A stretch of 64,000 bases of DNA from Nostoc sp. CENA543. Its GTDB lineage: Bacteria > Cyanobacteriota > Cyanobacteriia > Cyanobacteriales > Nostocaceae. The stretch is taken from contig NZ_CP023278.1 in the NCBI RefSeq assembly GCF_002896875.1, forward strand, positions 4,596,501 to 4,660,500, read 5' to 3'. Below are positions 55,739 through 64,000 of this stretch, piece by piece; the stretch's first letter is position 1, and each line of letters opens with the position of its first letter. The notes below the pieces were generated by a model. The model did no database searches, was not told the DNA's origin, and worked only from the letters and a program-made list of their open reading frames with translations. A program made the position numbers and the translations under genes.

Positions 55739-55806
55739 ATGGGGACTGGGGATTGGGGACTGGGGACTGGGGACTGGGGATTGGGGACTGGGGATTGGGG
55801 ATTGGG
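55739..55806. repeat. Long STRR tract GGGGACT/GGGGATT
   Basis: About nine heptamers between the kinase and phosphatase genes, followed by CTGCCCCCTGCCCCCTGCTT. No gene is supported here, although short open frames run through the repeat. Confidence 0.8.
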
Positions 55807-55864
55807 GAAGAAAATTTCTCCTCTTCTCCCTGCCTCCTGCCCCCTGCCCCCTGCCCCCTGCTTC

Positions 55865-57928
55865 TTACTCCCTACTCCCCGTATTGGGGCGGACTTTTGC
55901 CCGGATAAGTATAGCAGTAATGTTGTCATGACCGTTGTATTGATTAGCCAAATCAATTAATGTTGTCACGCCTTGTTCTAAATTATTCGTAAAACTCAAT
56001 AAAGGCAAAAGGTGGTTCTGCCAATGAGTTTCTAGTAAATCATTATCGGATAGACCATCTGACACCAGCACAAAAAGACTATCCTCATTAATGGTGAAAA
56101 ATTCCACATCAGGATTAATTGCACTGTCATCACGCGGCCCCAATGCTTGAGTTAGTTGGTAAGCATCTGGACGCGCGTAGGCAATACTAGCTTCTACACC
56201 TCTGCTAATTTCTCGTTGTCCCACTTCATGATCTAACGTTAATTGTTCCAAACCCCGCTTCCGCGTCAAGCGGTAGAGGCGACTATCCCCTACGTGAGCA
56301 ACGGCGGCTTGATTACCTTGAATGAGTAACATTACCAAAGTAGTACCCATCCGTCCTACCCCAGAACGGGCATCTTGTTGATTTTTCTCGTAAATTACCC
56401 TGTTTGCTAAATAAACAGCTTCCCGAATCTTGTTTTCTGAGGGAAACTGATTACTATCCCAGTTTTCTTGAAAATACTGCCTTAGAGTTTGGACTGCTAG
56501 TTGACTAGCCACCTCACCACCGGCATGTCCACCCATACCATCACAGAGAATATACAAACCTTGGGCTTGGAGAATTCGGTTTTTGGGCAAGTCTACTTTT
56601 TCGATTTTAGTCACAATGCCAAAGCAATCCTCATTATGCTGTCTTTGACGACCAACATCGGTAGAACCAGCATCTTCTAAATTGCTTAACTGCATTGACA
56701 GTACAACCGTTGGTAAATCATCCCCTCTAGCTAAAGTATCTTCTGAATCGTCTATCTGTAAAAACGTCGGTGAAGCAGTGGGTAATACTGATTCAGCAAA
56801 AATGGGGGAAGAGCCAACTTCTAATTCTGTGGCGACATCTTGTAAACGCGATCGCAACTGTGCGATCGTCGGAATATTACCTTGCTCTAAATCTTCTAAA
56901 ACTTGGATTAATGAACCAAATTGAGTACGCTGTGAACTTCTAAATAGCTGTTGCCAAACTCTACCTAAAGGTCTCAGAATGAAAGCCTCGGCTGAAATTT
57001 CCTCAAATGTTGCCGTTGTATCTGGCAATTCTGTTTCTATCGGCTGTGAATATAATCTCTGTAGTCCTAGAGTTTGGTCTTCATCCAACCGCAGATTCGA
57101 TATATCTAACAAACTGTAATGACAATTCAGTGGTTCTAGCAGCGTCCACAGTTGAGTCATTTGATAACACCAATGCAGAATTTGCAACGAACTGGTGGTT
57201 TCCTGTTTCCACGCATCTAGTAAATATTGCCAATGAGAACGGTCTTCAATCAATACAACCTGCATCTCATCATCTTCCCAAGCATCATGAATCTGAGGAA
57301 TTTCTGGGTGATGGGGGGACTGTAGCGCAATGTAAGCTTCCGCAATTTTGGGAATCCCACTGATTTCATTGACTGATGCCATCACGCCCTGTCGCTGATT
57401 GGCTAATATCGCCTCAATTGGAGAAATTTGATAAGGTTGACGGTCTAAAACCCTAGTGGATACTTCCCCATTCTCAACTAATGGCGATGCCAAAAACTGA
57501 TAGCGTTGTTCCTTCCCTAAATAAGAACCGACAGACAATTTGGGGGGTAAAGTGGGCGCATTATCAGGCGTTATTTCTTGAGCATCGAATACTGGTTCTT
57601 GGGGAACATTATCCCCTACTCCCACTATTTCCTGCTCCTCTGTGCTTTCCTCCTTCCCAGTCCCCCCTTTGGGGTTCGCCAGTCGCTCATGGGGGAAACC
57701 CCCAAGACCGCGCTGGCTCACCAATCCCCAGTCCCCAGTCCCTTCTAACCCCACAATAGCCCACCAAACAGTGCCACATTCTGCACCGCAGTGATGGCAC
57801 TGTAGCAAATCTACACTCACATCGGTACTACATTGGGGACATACCTTGTGGGTTAGGGAAGTACCACATTTTTGACAGAAATTGTTACCGTTAGGATTTT
57901 CAAATTGACACTCAGGACAAATCAGCAT
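55865..57928 (-). CDS. Zinc-ribbon PP2C-type protein phosphatase
   Basis: 687 residues. Two N-terminal zinc ribbons (CPECQFENPNGNNFCQKCG; CPQCSTDVSVDLLQCHHCG). A linker at about residues 62-91 (GTGDWGLVSQRGLGGFPHER...) is encoded by an STRR/palindromic repeat, inserted in frame. The C-terminal 250 residues are PP2C: TDVGRQRQHNEDCFGI, LYILCDGMGGHAGGEVAS, VAHVGDSRLYRL, LVSDGLSDNDLLE, with the metal-binding Asp residues present. The middle third is an unassigned helical region. Pairs with the FHA kinase; it probably reverses Ser/Thr phosphorylation. Confidence 0.9.
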   Translation of the reverse strand: MLICPECQFENPNGNNFCQKCGTSLTHKVCPQCSTDVSVDLLQCHHCGAECGTVWWAIVGLEGTGDWGLVSQRGLGGFPHERLANPKGGTGKEESTEEQEIVGVGDNVPQEPVFDAQEITPDNAPTLPPKLSVGSYLGKEQRYQFLASPLVENGEVSTRVLDRQPYQISPIEAILANQRQGVMASVNEISGIPKIAEAYIALQSPHHPEIPQIHDAWEDDEMQVVLIEDRSHWQYLLDAWKQETTSSLQILHWCYQMTQLWTLLEPLNCHYSLLDISNLRLDEDQTLGLQRLYSQPIETELPDTTATFEEISAEAFILRPLGRVWQQLFRSSQRTQFGSLIQVLEDLEQGNIPTIAQLRSRLQDVATELEVGSSPIFAESVLPTASPTFLQIDDSEDTLARGDDLPTVVLSMQLSNLEDAGSTDVGRQRQHNEDCFGIVTKIEKVDLPKNRILQAQGLYILCDGMGGHAGGEVASQLAVQTLRQYFQENWDSNQFPSENKIREAVYLANRVIYEKNQQDARSGVGRMGTTLVMLLIQGNQAAVAHVGDSRLYRLTRKRGLEQLTLDHEVGQREISRGVEASIAYARPDAYQLTQALGPRDDSAINPDVEFFTINEDSLFVLVSDGLSDNDLLETHWQNHLLPLLSFTNNLEQGVTTLIDLANQYNGHDNITAILIRAKVRPNTGSRE
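57655..57745. repeat. Dispersed repeat inserted inside the PP2C coding sequence
   Basis: CCCAGTCCCCCCTTTGGGGTTCGCC... and ...GCGCTGGCTCACCAATCCCC: a palindromic unit flanked by CCCCAGT heptamers within the ORF, read in frame as GTGDWGLVSQRGLGG. Confidence 0.65.
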
Positions 57929-58142
57929 GGTGGAAGTTCCTTAATTCCCGTTCCAAGGTGCTTCTAGCCACTAATATCCAAAGTGCCACAATCGGCCGCC
58001 CCTGCCTACAGTAGACCTACAAAAAATTGTGGTTTCACCCGTGAATTTTGGTGGCAGTATTAATTGTGACGCATATTAGCTAAATATTTCAGACATCGGC
58101 AAGGGAATTTATTAAATTTGGGGATTGGGGATTGGGGACTGG

Positions 58143-58221
58143 AAAGATGGGGAAGTGTGGGGAGTGTGGGGAGAGAGGGGGAAAGATTTCTTCCCACACC
58201 TCCCACACTTCCTTCTTGCCC
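58143..58221. repeat. Palindromic repeat GAAGTGTGGG...CCCACACTTCC, copy 3
   Basis: Same unit as 43361-43448, here just after the histidine kinase stop and preceded by GGGGATT heptamers. It fills much of the 313-bp gap between the phosphatase and the histidine kinase. Confidence 0.7.
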
Positions 58222-58241
58222 TATGCCCTATGCCCTGTTCC

Positions 58242-59588
58242 CTAATGACTATTGACTACTAAAGTAAAACAGGTACGGTTTGACTGACTCTCAACAGTGA
58301 TTGTTCCACCCAATTGTTTGGTTAATTTCTGTGCTAATGTCAATCCCAAGCCTACACCGCCTTGCTTGGTAGGATCATTGCTGGGAATCCGATAAAATTT
58401 GTCAAAAATGCGCGGTAATTCGTTGCTTGGAATCTCTACACCGAAATTAATTACCTGGAGAAAAATTTTATTTCCTTTGAGTCCGACAGAAATAGTAATG
58501 GCTGCATCTGGAGGACTGAATTTACAAGCATTTGTGAGTAATTCTATCACTATGCGTTCTAAACTCAAGGAATTGCATCTAAGCGGTGGCAGAGGGGACG
58601 CAATTGTCAGACTGAGATTTTGCTGACAAAGCCGAAAATGCTGCTGTTTAAATTTCTCTACTACTTGCCGTAACCACTCCTCGATGTGAATTGTTTCCAA
58701 TAACCACGGTTGGGAGTTAGTTTCTAGGCGTTTCAAATCAAGAAAATTATTAATAAGATTTATTTCGCGATCGCACTCATTATTTAAAATTTCAAAATAG
58801 CAAGCCACTTTAGAGTTTTCTGTATCCCCTAAAAGTTGATTTTCCTTACACAGTGCGATTCCCAACATCTGAATCGCCATTTTCATATTAGTTAAAGGTG
58901 TGCGTAATTCATGAGAAACCGCACTGATAAATTCTTCCTGTATGTCTCGTTTCTCTGTTATTAATACTTCCTCTGCTAACCTCTGTTGATCGTCATCCAC
59001 TAAATTGGGTACAGGACTTGATAACTCTTCCCAATTGCCAATTCCCAATTCCCCATGCCCAATATAATTAGTCACATCTTCACACACCATCAAAATCACT
59101 GGGTCTTGGTAATCATCCGATATCAGTCTCCAGAGGATTTTGACCCATTTTATGGAACTATGAGGACAATTTAAGCGCACATCTACACACTCGAATACAT
59201 CCTTGCTCTTATTTGTCAATAAGTTTTTAAACTCATCAATCAATCTTGGTTGTTCCGACTGAGCAAATAATTGCAAAAATGGCTGTTTTACCAATTGTTC
59301 TGGTGTGTAACCCAAACTGTTAGCACCAAATTGGTTAATAGATAAAATTAATCCTGTGACATCTAAACTCAAACACACAGATGGAAGATGGTCATACAGC
59401 ATCCCATACTGTGATAGTTTTGCTTTGTTATCAACTAACTGCTCATCCGTTTTCGTTTCTGAATCTAAGACTTCTTCAGACACACATTCCCAACAGGGAA
59501 GTTTTTTAGACAAAATGTTGAGTTTGTGGTTTGGGAGAAGTGATGTCTGAAGACAATCCACTTCCCGTCTACGTTGATTCAGACTCAT
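58242..59588 (-). CDS. PAS-domain sensor histidine kinase
   Basis: 448 residues. PAS domain at about 65-175 (LPSVCLSLDVTGLILSINQFGANSLGYTPEQL). H-box FISAVSHELRTPLTNM, N-box LLTNACKFSPP, G-boxes IFDKFYRIPSNDPTKQGGVGLGL. The linker between PAS and H-box contains GHGELGIGNW, encoded by GGGAATT/GGGCATG-type repeats. No response regulator is adjacent, and no membrane helix, so it is probably a soluble sensor. It lies upstream of the PP2C/kinase pair on the same strand. Confidence 0.9.
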   Translation of the reverse strand: MSLNQRRREVDCLQTSLLPNHKLNILSKKLPCWECVSEEVLDSETKTDEQLVDNKAKLSQYGMLYDHLPSVCLSLDVTGLILSINQFGANSLGYTPEQLVKQPFLQLFAQSEQPRLIDEFKNLLTNKSKDVFECVDVRLNCPHSSIKWVKILWRLISDDYQDPVILMVCEDVTNYIGHGELGIGNWEELSSPVPNLVDDDQQRLAEEVLITEKRDIQEEFISAVSHELRTPLTNMKMAIQMLGIALCKENQLLGDTENSKVACYFEILNNECDREINLINNFLDLKRLETNSQPWLLETIHIEEWLRQVVEKFKQQHFRLCQQNLSLTIASPLPPLRCNSLSLERIVIELLTNACKFSPPDAAITISVGLKGNKIFLQVINFGVEIPSNELPRIFDKFYRIPSNDPTKQGGVGLGLTLAQKLTKQLGGTITVESQSNRTCFTLVVNSH

Positions 59589-59736
59589 AGGTTTTAAACT
59601 GGTACTCCCAGGTTGACTTGGACTAATTGATCAGAAAAAACGAAACGATACTGTTTTTAACTGCTTTTAGGAAAAAATCAGTAAATCCAAAAGTTTTCTG
59701 TTTTTTCACCCTGGGGAACTTTTGAGCTTAGTATAG

Positions 59737-60339
59737 CTATGCTTTTTTGGATTTGACGGGTAAGTGATTGAGAAGTTTCACCTCTGATGGTGTGAGATCC
59801 CGCCATTCACCCCAAGCTAAACCATCCAAACGTAAATTAGCGATACTCACCCTAATTAAACGCAAAGTCGGAAACCCCACCGCCGCAGTCATGCGCCGCA
59901 CCTGTCGGTTTTTACCCTCTGTTAAAATCATTTCTAACCAAGCAGTAGGCACATTTTTGCGAAATCTAATCGGCGGATGGCGATCGCCCACAGGTGGATC
60001 TTCTGGCAATAACCTCACCTTAGCTGGTCGGGTGCGGTAATCTTGAATTTCTACCCCTGTTTGTAATCTGGTTATAGCATCTACATCTGGAATTCGCTCT
60101 ACTTGCACCCAATAAGTTCTTTCATGGCCAAAACGCGGATGCGATAAACGATGCTGTAGCCTCCCATCATTGGTTAACAGCAATAATCCCTCACTATCCC
60201 AATCTAACCGCCCCACTGGATACACATCCGGCACATTAATATAATCCTTGAGCGTTTGGTGTTTGGGGCTTTCCTGAGTAAACTGACTCAAGACACCATA
60301 GGGTTTGTGAAAAATAATGTATTTGTAGTCATTAGTCAT
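59737..60339 (-). CDS. RluE-like 23S rRNA pseudouridine synthase
   Basis: 200 residues. RsuA/RluE branch: IIFHKPYGVLSQFT, VYPVGRLDWDSEGLLLLTNDG with the catalytic Asp (GRLDxDSEGLL), LTEGKNRQVRRMTAAVGFPTLRLIRV. It lacks an S4 domain, as RluE does. It isomerises a uridine in large-subunit rRNA. AGTCATT repeats precede it at 60329-60370. Confidence 0.92.
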   Translation of the reverse strand: MTNDYKYIIFHKPYGVLSQFTQESPKHQTLKDYINVPDVYPVGRLDWDSEGLLLLTNDGRLQHRLSHPRFGHERTYWVQVERIPDVDAITRLQTGVEIQDYRTRPAKVRLLPEDPPVGDRHPPIRFRKNVPTAWLEMILTEGKNRQVRRMTAAVGFPTLRLIRVSIANLRLDGLAWGEWRDLTPSEVKLLNHLPVKSKKA

Positions 60340-60463
60340 TAGTCATTAGTCATTAGTCAACAGTCATTAGTTATTCTCTCCTGTGACTCTGCTAACTTGT
60401 CTTAGTGATGACTCGATTTTCAGTCTAAAATATTAAAGAAGCTTCTAAGTGCGCCAAAGTTCT

Positions 60464-61210
60464 ATGACACTTGCCAAACACTCTGAACTAGGCATCACCC
60501 ATCTTCCCGACCATACTGAGTTACCAGAGTCAGACGGAACTTTTGTGAAAAATTTTCAAGAACATCCCCAAAGTATCCTGCTGACTGACTCCATTACCAG
60601 TGTATTACAGCAATTGCATCCTGATAATCAGTTCTGTATTGGTCAAGATAGTGGTATTTACTGGCGTTTAACAGAACCCCCAGAAAGAGGTGCTGAAGCA
60701 CCAGATTGGTTTTATGTGCCGAATGTACCACCAATGTTAAATGGAAAGTTTCGACGCTCTTATGTATTGTGGCAAGAATACGTGGCACCGTTAATTGTTT
60801 TAGAATTTGTCTCTGGTAACGGTTCAGAGGAACGGGATAAATCTCCTCTGAGTGGCAAATTTTGGGTATATGAGCAAGCAATTAGAGTACCGTTTTACGG
60901 CATTTATGAAGTCAACCAAGCTTTTTTAGAAGTTTATCATTTAGTAGATGGTCGTTATCAACTATTGCAAGTAAATGAACGTGGTCATTATCCTATAACT
61001 CCAATGGGCGTAGAATTAGGAATTTGGCAAGGACAATATCAAAATATGACAGCCCCTTGGTTACGCTGGTGGGATGCACAAGGTAATTTATTGTTGAGTA
61101 GTGAAGAGAAAACGCAATTACTCACAGAAGAACTAGAAAAAGAACAGCAAAAAGCCCAACGCTTTGCAGAACGCTTACGTCAATTAGGAATTGACCCAGA
61201 GCAATTGTAG
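60464..61210 (+). CDS. Uma2 family putative endonuclease (DUF820)
   Basis: 248 residues from ATG 60464 (MTLAKHSELGITH). A cyanobacteria-expanded family with a restriction-like fold: RGAEAPDWFYVPNVPPM and VLEFVSGNGSEERDKSPLSGKFWVYEQAIRVPFYGIYE carry the likely catalytic acidic and Lys residues. The C-terminus is a coiled coil (QLLTEELEKEQQKAQRFAERLRQLGI). Usually many copies per genome; function unclear, perhaps mobile-element related. Confidence 0.88.
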   Translation: MTLAKHSELGITHLPDHTELPESDGTFVKNFQEHPQSILLTDSITSVLQQLHPDNQFCIGQDSGIYWRLTEPPERGAEAPDWFYVPNVPPMLNGKFRRSYVLWQEYVAPLIVLEFVSGNGSEERDKSPLSGKFWVYEQAIRVPFYGIYEVNQAFLEVYHLVDGRYQLLQVNERGHYPITPMGVELGIWQGQYQNMTAPWLRWWDAQGNLLLSSEEKTQLLTEELEKEQQKAQRFAERLRQLGIDPEQL

Positions 61211-61375
61211 ACAAATTGCGGTTGATTATCCCCCTGCTTTTGTGAGCCTACACTCTCCAAAATTAAATTTCGCGGATTCTCAACACCCTTCGGAAAAGCT
61301 ACGTAGTATCAGTTGATTTGGGGTTTAAATCCTCGATTGCAACTGTGCTTAATTCTTAATTTTGTAGCTTTAGCT

Positions 61376-61440
61376 TCCCACAGAAAATTTTGAATTTTGT
61401 AGGCGTAAGCCTTCCCGTAGGGTATTTTGAATTTTGAATT
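61376..61440. repeat. GAATTTT repeat with GTAGGCGTAAGCCTTCCCGTAGGG insert
   Basis: Same composite as 29597-29686: TTTTGAATTTTGTAG, then CTTCCCGTAGGGTATTTTG, then AATTTTGAATTG. Confidence 0.6.
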
Positions 61441-61485
61441 GTTAACCCCCTTGTCCCCAACCCCAAGCAAAATGGTAGAATCAAC

Positions 61486-62962
<1,477 letters not shown>

Positions 62963-62970
62963 TAAATTAG

Positions 62971-62991
62971 GGTGGGCATTCATTGCCCACC
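62971..62991 (+). terminator. Hairpin after thiC
   Basis: GGTGGGCA-ttcat-TGCCCACC, 9 bp after the stop. No T-run, but likely the transcript end. Confidence 0.6.
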
Positions 62992-63073
62992 TGAGAACTC
63001 CAGAGCATACACTTTACTTTCAAAAGCAAGAAAAAACTAGGGCTAGAAGAATAACTAAAGAAACAAAATTAGC

Positions 63074-64000
63074 TCAATCAGAATGGTTATTTTTTAGTAC
63101 ACCTAATAAGTTAGCTGTTTTGGAATCATATACGGCTTTATCCCAATTATTACCAGATGTAATCTGTCTTTTTTTTATTGGTTCAGGCTCAAATATTGCA
63201 TTTTTGAGGATTGTACCTTTTAGATTAGTACCATTAAGATTTGCGTGAGTACATATGAAAACTTCTTCATCAAAAATAGGGTCGTGTTTTGGAATTGAAC
63301 CAGATAATTGAGCTTCATTGAGATCAGCTGCTTCTAAATCCGCATTTTGTAATGAAGTGCCAACTAAAGAAGCCCTAATTAGTTTAGCTCGTTTGAGATT
63401 AGCTCCCTGTAGATTAGCTGAGTTCAAAATAGCTCCTGTTAAATCAGCTTGCTTGAGATTAGCTCCCTGTAGATTAGCTGAGTTCAAAATGGCTCCTGTT
63501 AAATCAGCTTGCTTGAGATTAGCTCCCTTTAAATTGGCTGAATCAAGGCGGACTTCCACAGGATAATCACAATATTTGCATTCCTCGTAATCAACCCTTG
63601 TTTCCATAGTGCTTCGCAAATCAGCCCCTGATAAATCAGCACCTTCTAAGTTAGTGTTGAATAATTTAGCTTTCCGTAAGTTCACTTTATTAAGTTTAGC
63701 ATTCTTTAGAATTGCTCCCGATAGATTTGCATTCTCAAGGTTAGCTTCTTGTAGTTCTGCGTCTTCAAAATTGACATTTTGCAAGCAAGCTCCTGAAAGA
63801 TTAACCCTTTTAAGGGTCACTTTTTTTAAATTCAAACCTTCAAGATTACTCCCACTTAAGTCTAAAGAATATTTATCACCCTTTTTAAAAATCAATGCCC
63901 GTCTATTAAGAATATTCACAGCAGCTTCAATAGTAGCTGTAATAGAATAATTGCTACTTTTAGGTTTATTATGAGATTCTTTTCTTACATAAGTTGTTAA
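63074..64000 (-). CDS. Pentapeptide-repeat protein (N-terminus beyond the window)
   Basis: The frame is open to the right edge: codons before the GTG at 63919 read LTTYVRKESHNKPKSSNYSI and further, the usual region before pentapeptide repeats in cyanobacterial proteins. From about residue 20 of the GTG-initiated part, A(D/N)LxX repeats run to about 230 (NLEGLNLKKVTL, LKGANLKQADLTGAILNSAN). A 20-residue unit is duplicated exactly (nucleotides 63411-63470 and 63471-63530). A short insert (YEECKYCDYPVEV) with two cysteines interrupts the helix. Function unknown; pentapeptide helices often bind proteins or mimic DNA. Confidence 0.8.
   Translation of the reverse strand, partial: LTTYVRKESHNKPKSSNYSITATIEAAVNILNRRALIFKKGDKYSLDLSGSNLEGLNLKKVTLKRVNLSGACLQNVNFEDAELQEANLENANLSGAILKNAKLNKVNLRKAKLFNTNLEGADLSGADLRSTMETRVDYEECKYCDYPVEVRLDSANLKGANLKQADLTGAILNSANLQGANLKQADLTGAILNSANLQGANLKRAKLIRASLVGTSLQNADLEAADLNEAQLSGSIPKHDPIFDEEVFICTHANLNGTNLKGTILKNAIFEPEPIKKRQITSGNNWDKAVYDSKTANLLGVLKNNHSD

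Noticed and set aside
55660-55960. Open frames on both strands full of GTGDWGL-type repeats
   Set aside because: They are translations of the GGGGACT heptamer tract between the kinase and phosphatase genes.

Overview
The window looks like chromosomal DNA of a filamentous, heterocyst-type cyanobacterium (Nostoc/Anabaena/Trichormus group). The evidence is the fbp-tal-zwf-opcA cluster, HIP1 octamers (GCGATCGC) scattered throughout, heptanucleotide STRR tracts (CCCCAGT/CCCCAAT, TAATGAG, AGTCATT types) between and even inside genes, an NADPH-thioredoxin reductase/thioredoxin fusion (NTRC), an intein-bearing class II ribonucleotide reductase, and proteins of typical cyanobacterial families. Species identity was not tested. 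The genes at both window edges are cut.

Layout: 1-2859 holds a truncated GHL10-type glycosidase with an aspartic-protease-like tail and an Rpn/DUF2887 nuclease-like protein. 2.9-8.9 kb is the oxidative pentose phosphate cluster on the minus strand (fbp, tal, zwf, opcA in transcription order), which feeds NADPH to nitrogen fixation and dark metabolism in this group. 9.4-17.4 kb has an RRM protein, nrdJ with an intein, a PNPOx-like flavoprotein, cysE, a UbiH-like hydroxylase and a DUF433 protein. 17.4-19.2 kb is a cytosine-5 methyltransferase whose C-terminus runs by a -1 frame change into a restriction-endonuclease-like ORF. 19.3-22.5 kb is a stress block (slipin, stress protein with ChaB tail, Dps, low-temperature-induced-type secreted protein).

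23.9-33.4 kb is the most unusual block: nine consecutive minus-strand genes that look like a type IV secretion core (VirB2-, B3-, B4-, B5-, B6-, two B8-, B10- and B9-like in transcription order) with no relaxase, coupling protein or integrase in the window. Only the VirB4 and VirB10 assignments rest on clear sequence features; the rest are partly positional.

34.1-37.4 kb is an SDR-SDR-flavin monooxygenase operon. Next come a 33-aa Rho_N/SAP-like ORF, a DUF2795 protein, moaC, tRNA-Arg(ACG), MFS and DMT transporters, a peptidoglycan-binding/HEAT protein and NTRC. 45.1-52.3 kb is a pilin/glycosylation locus: a type IV prepilin, a TPR-GT41 (OGT-like) glycosyltransferase, and a convergent methyltransferase-GT4 ORF that a -1 slip on a nine-T tract would join to a second TPR-GT41 ORF, giving about 1,326 residues. 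54-59.6 kb is a signalling block (FHA-Ser/Thr kinase, zinc-ribbon PP2C phosphatase, PAS histidine kinase). The window ends with an RluE-like pseudouridine synthase, a Uma2 protein, thiC behind a TPP riboswitch, and a truncated pentapeptide-repeat protein.

Several families of short palindromic or MITE-like repeats recur, two of them inside coding sequence. All family names come from reading translated sequence and family knowledge; no database search was run.
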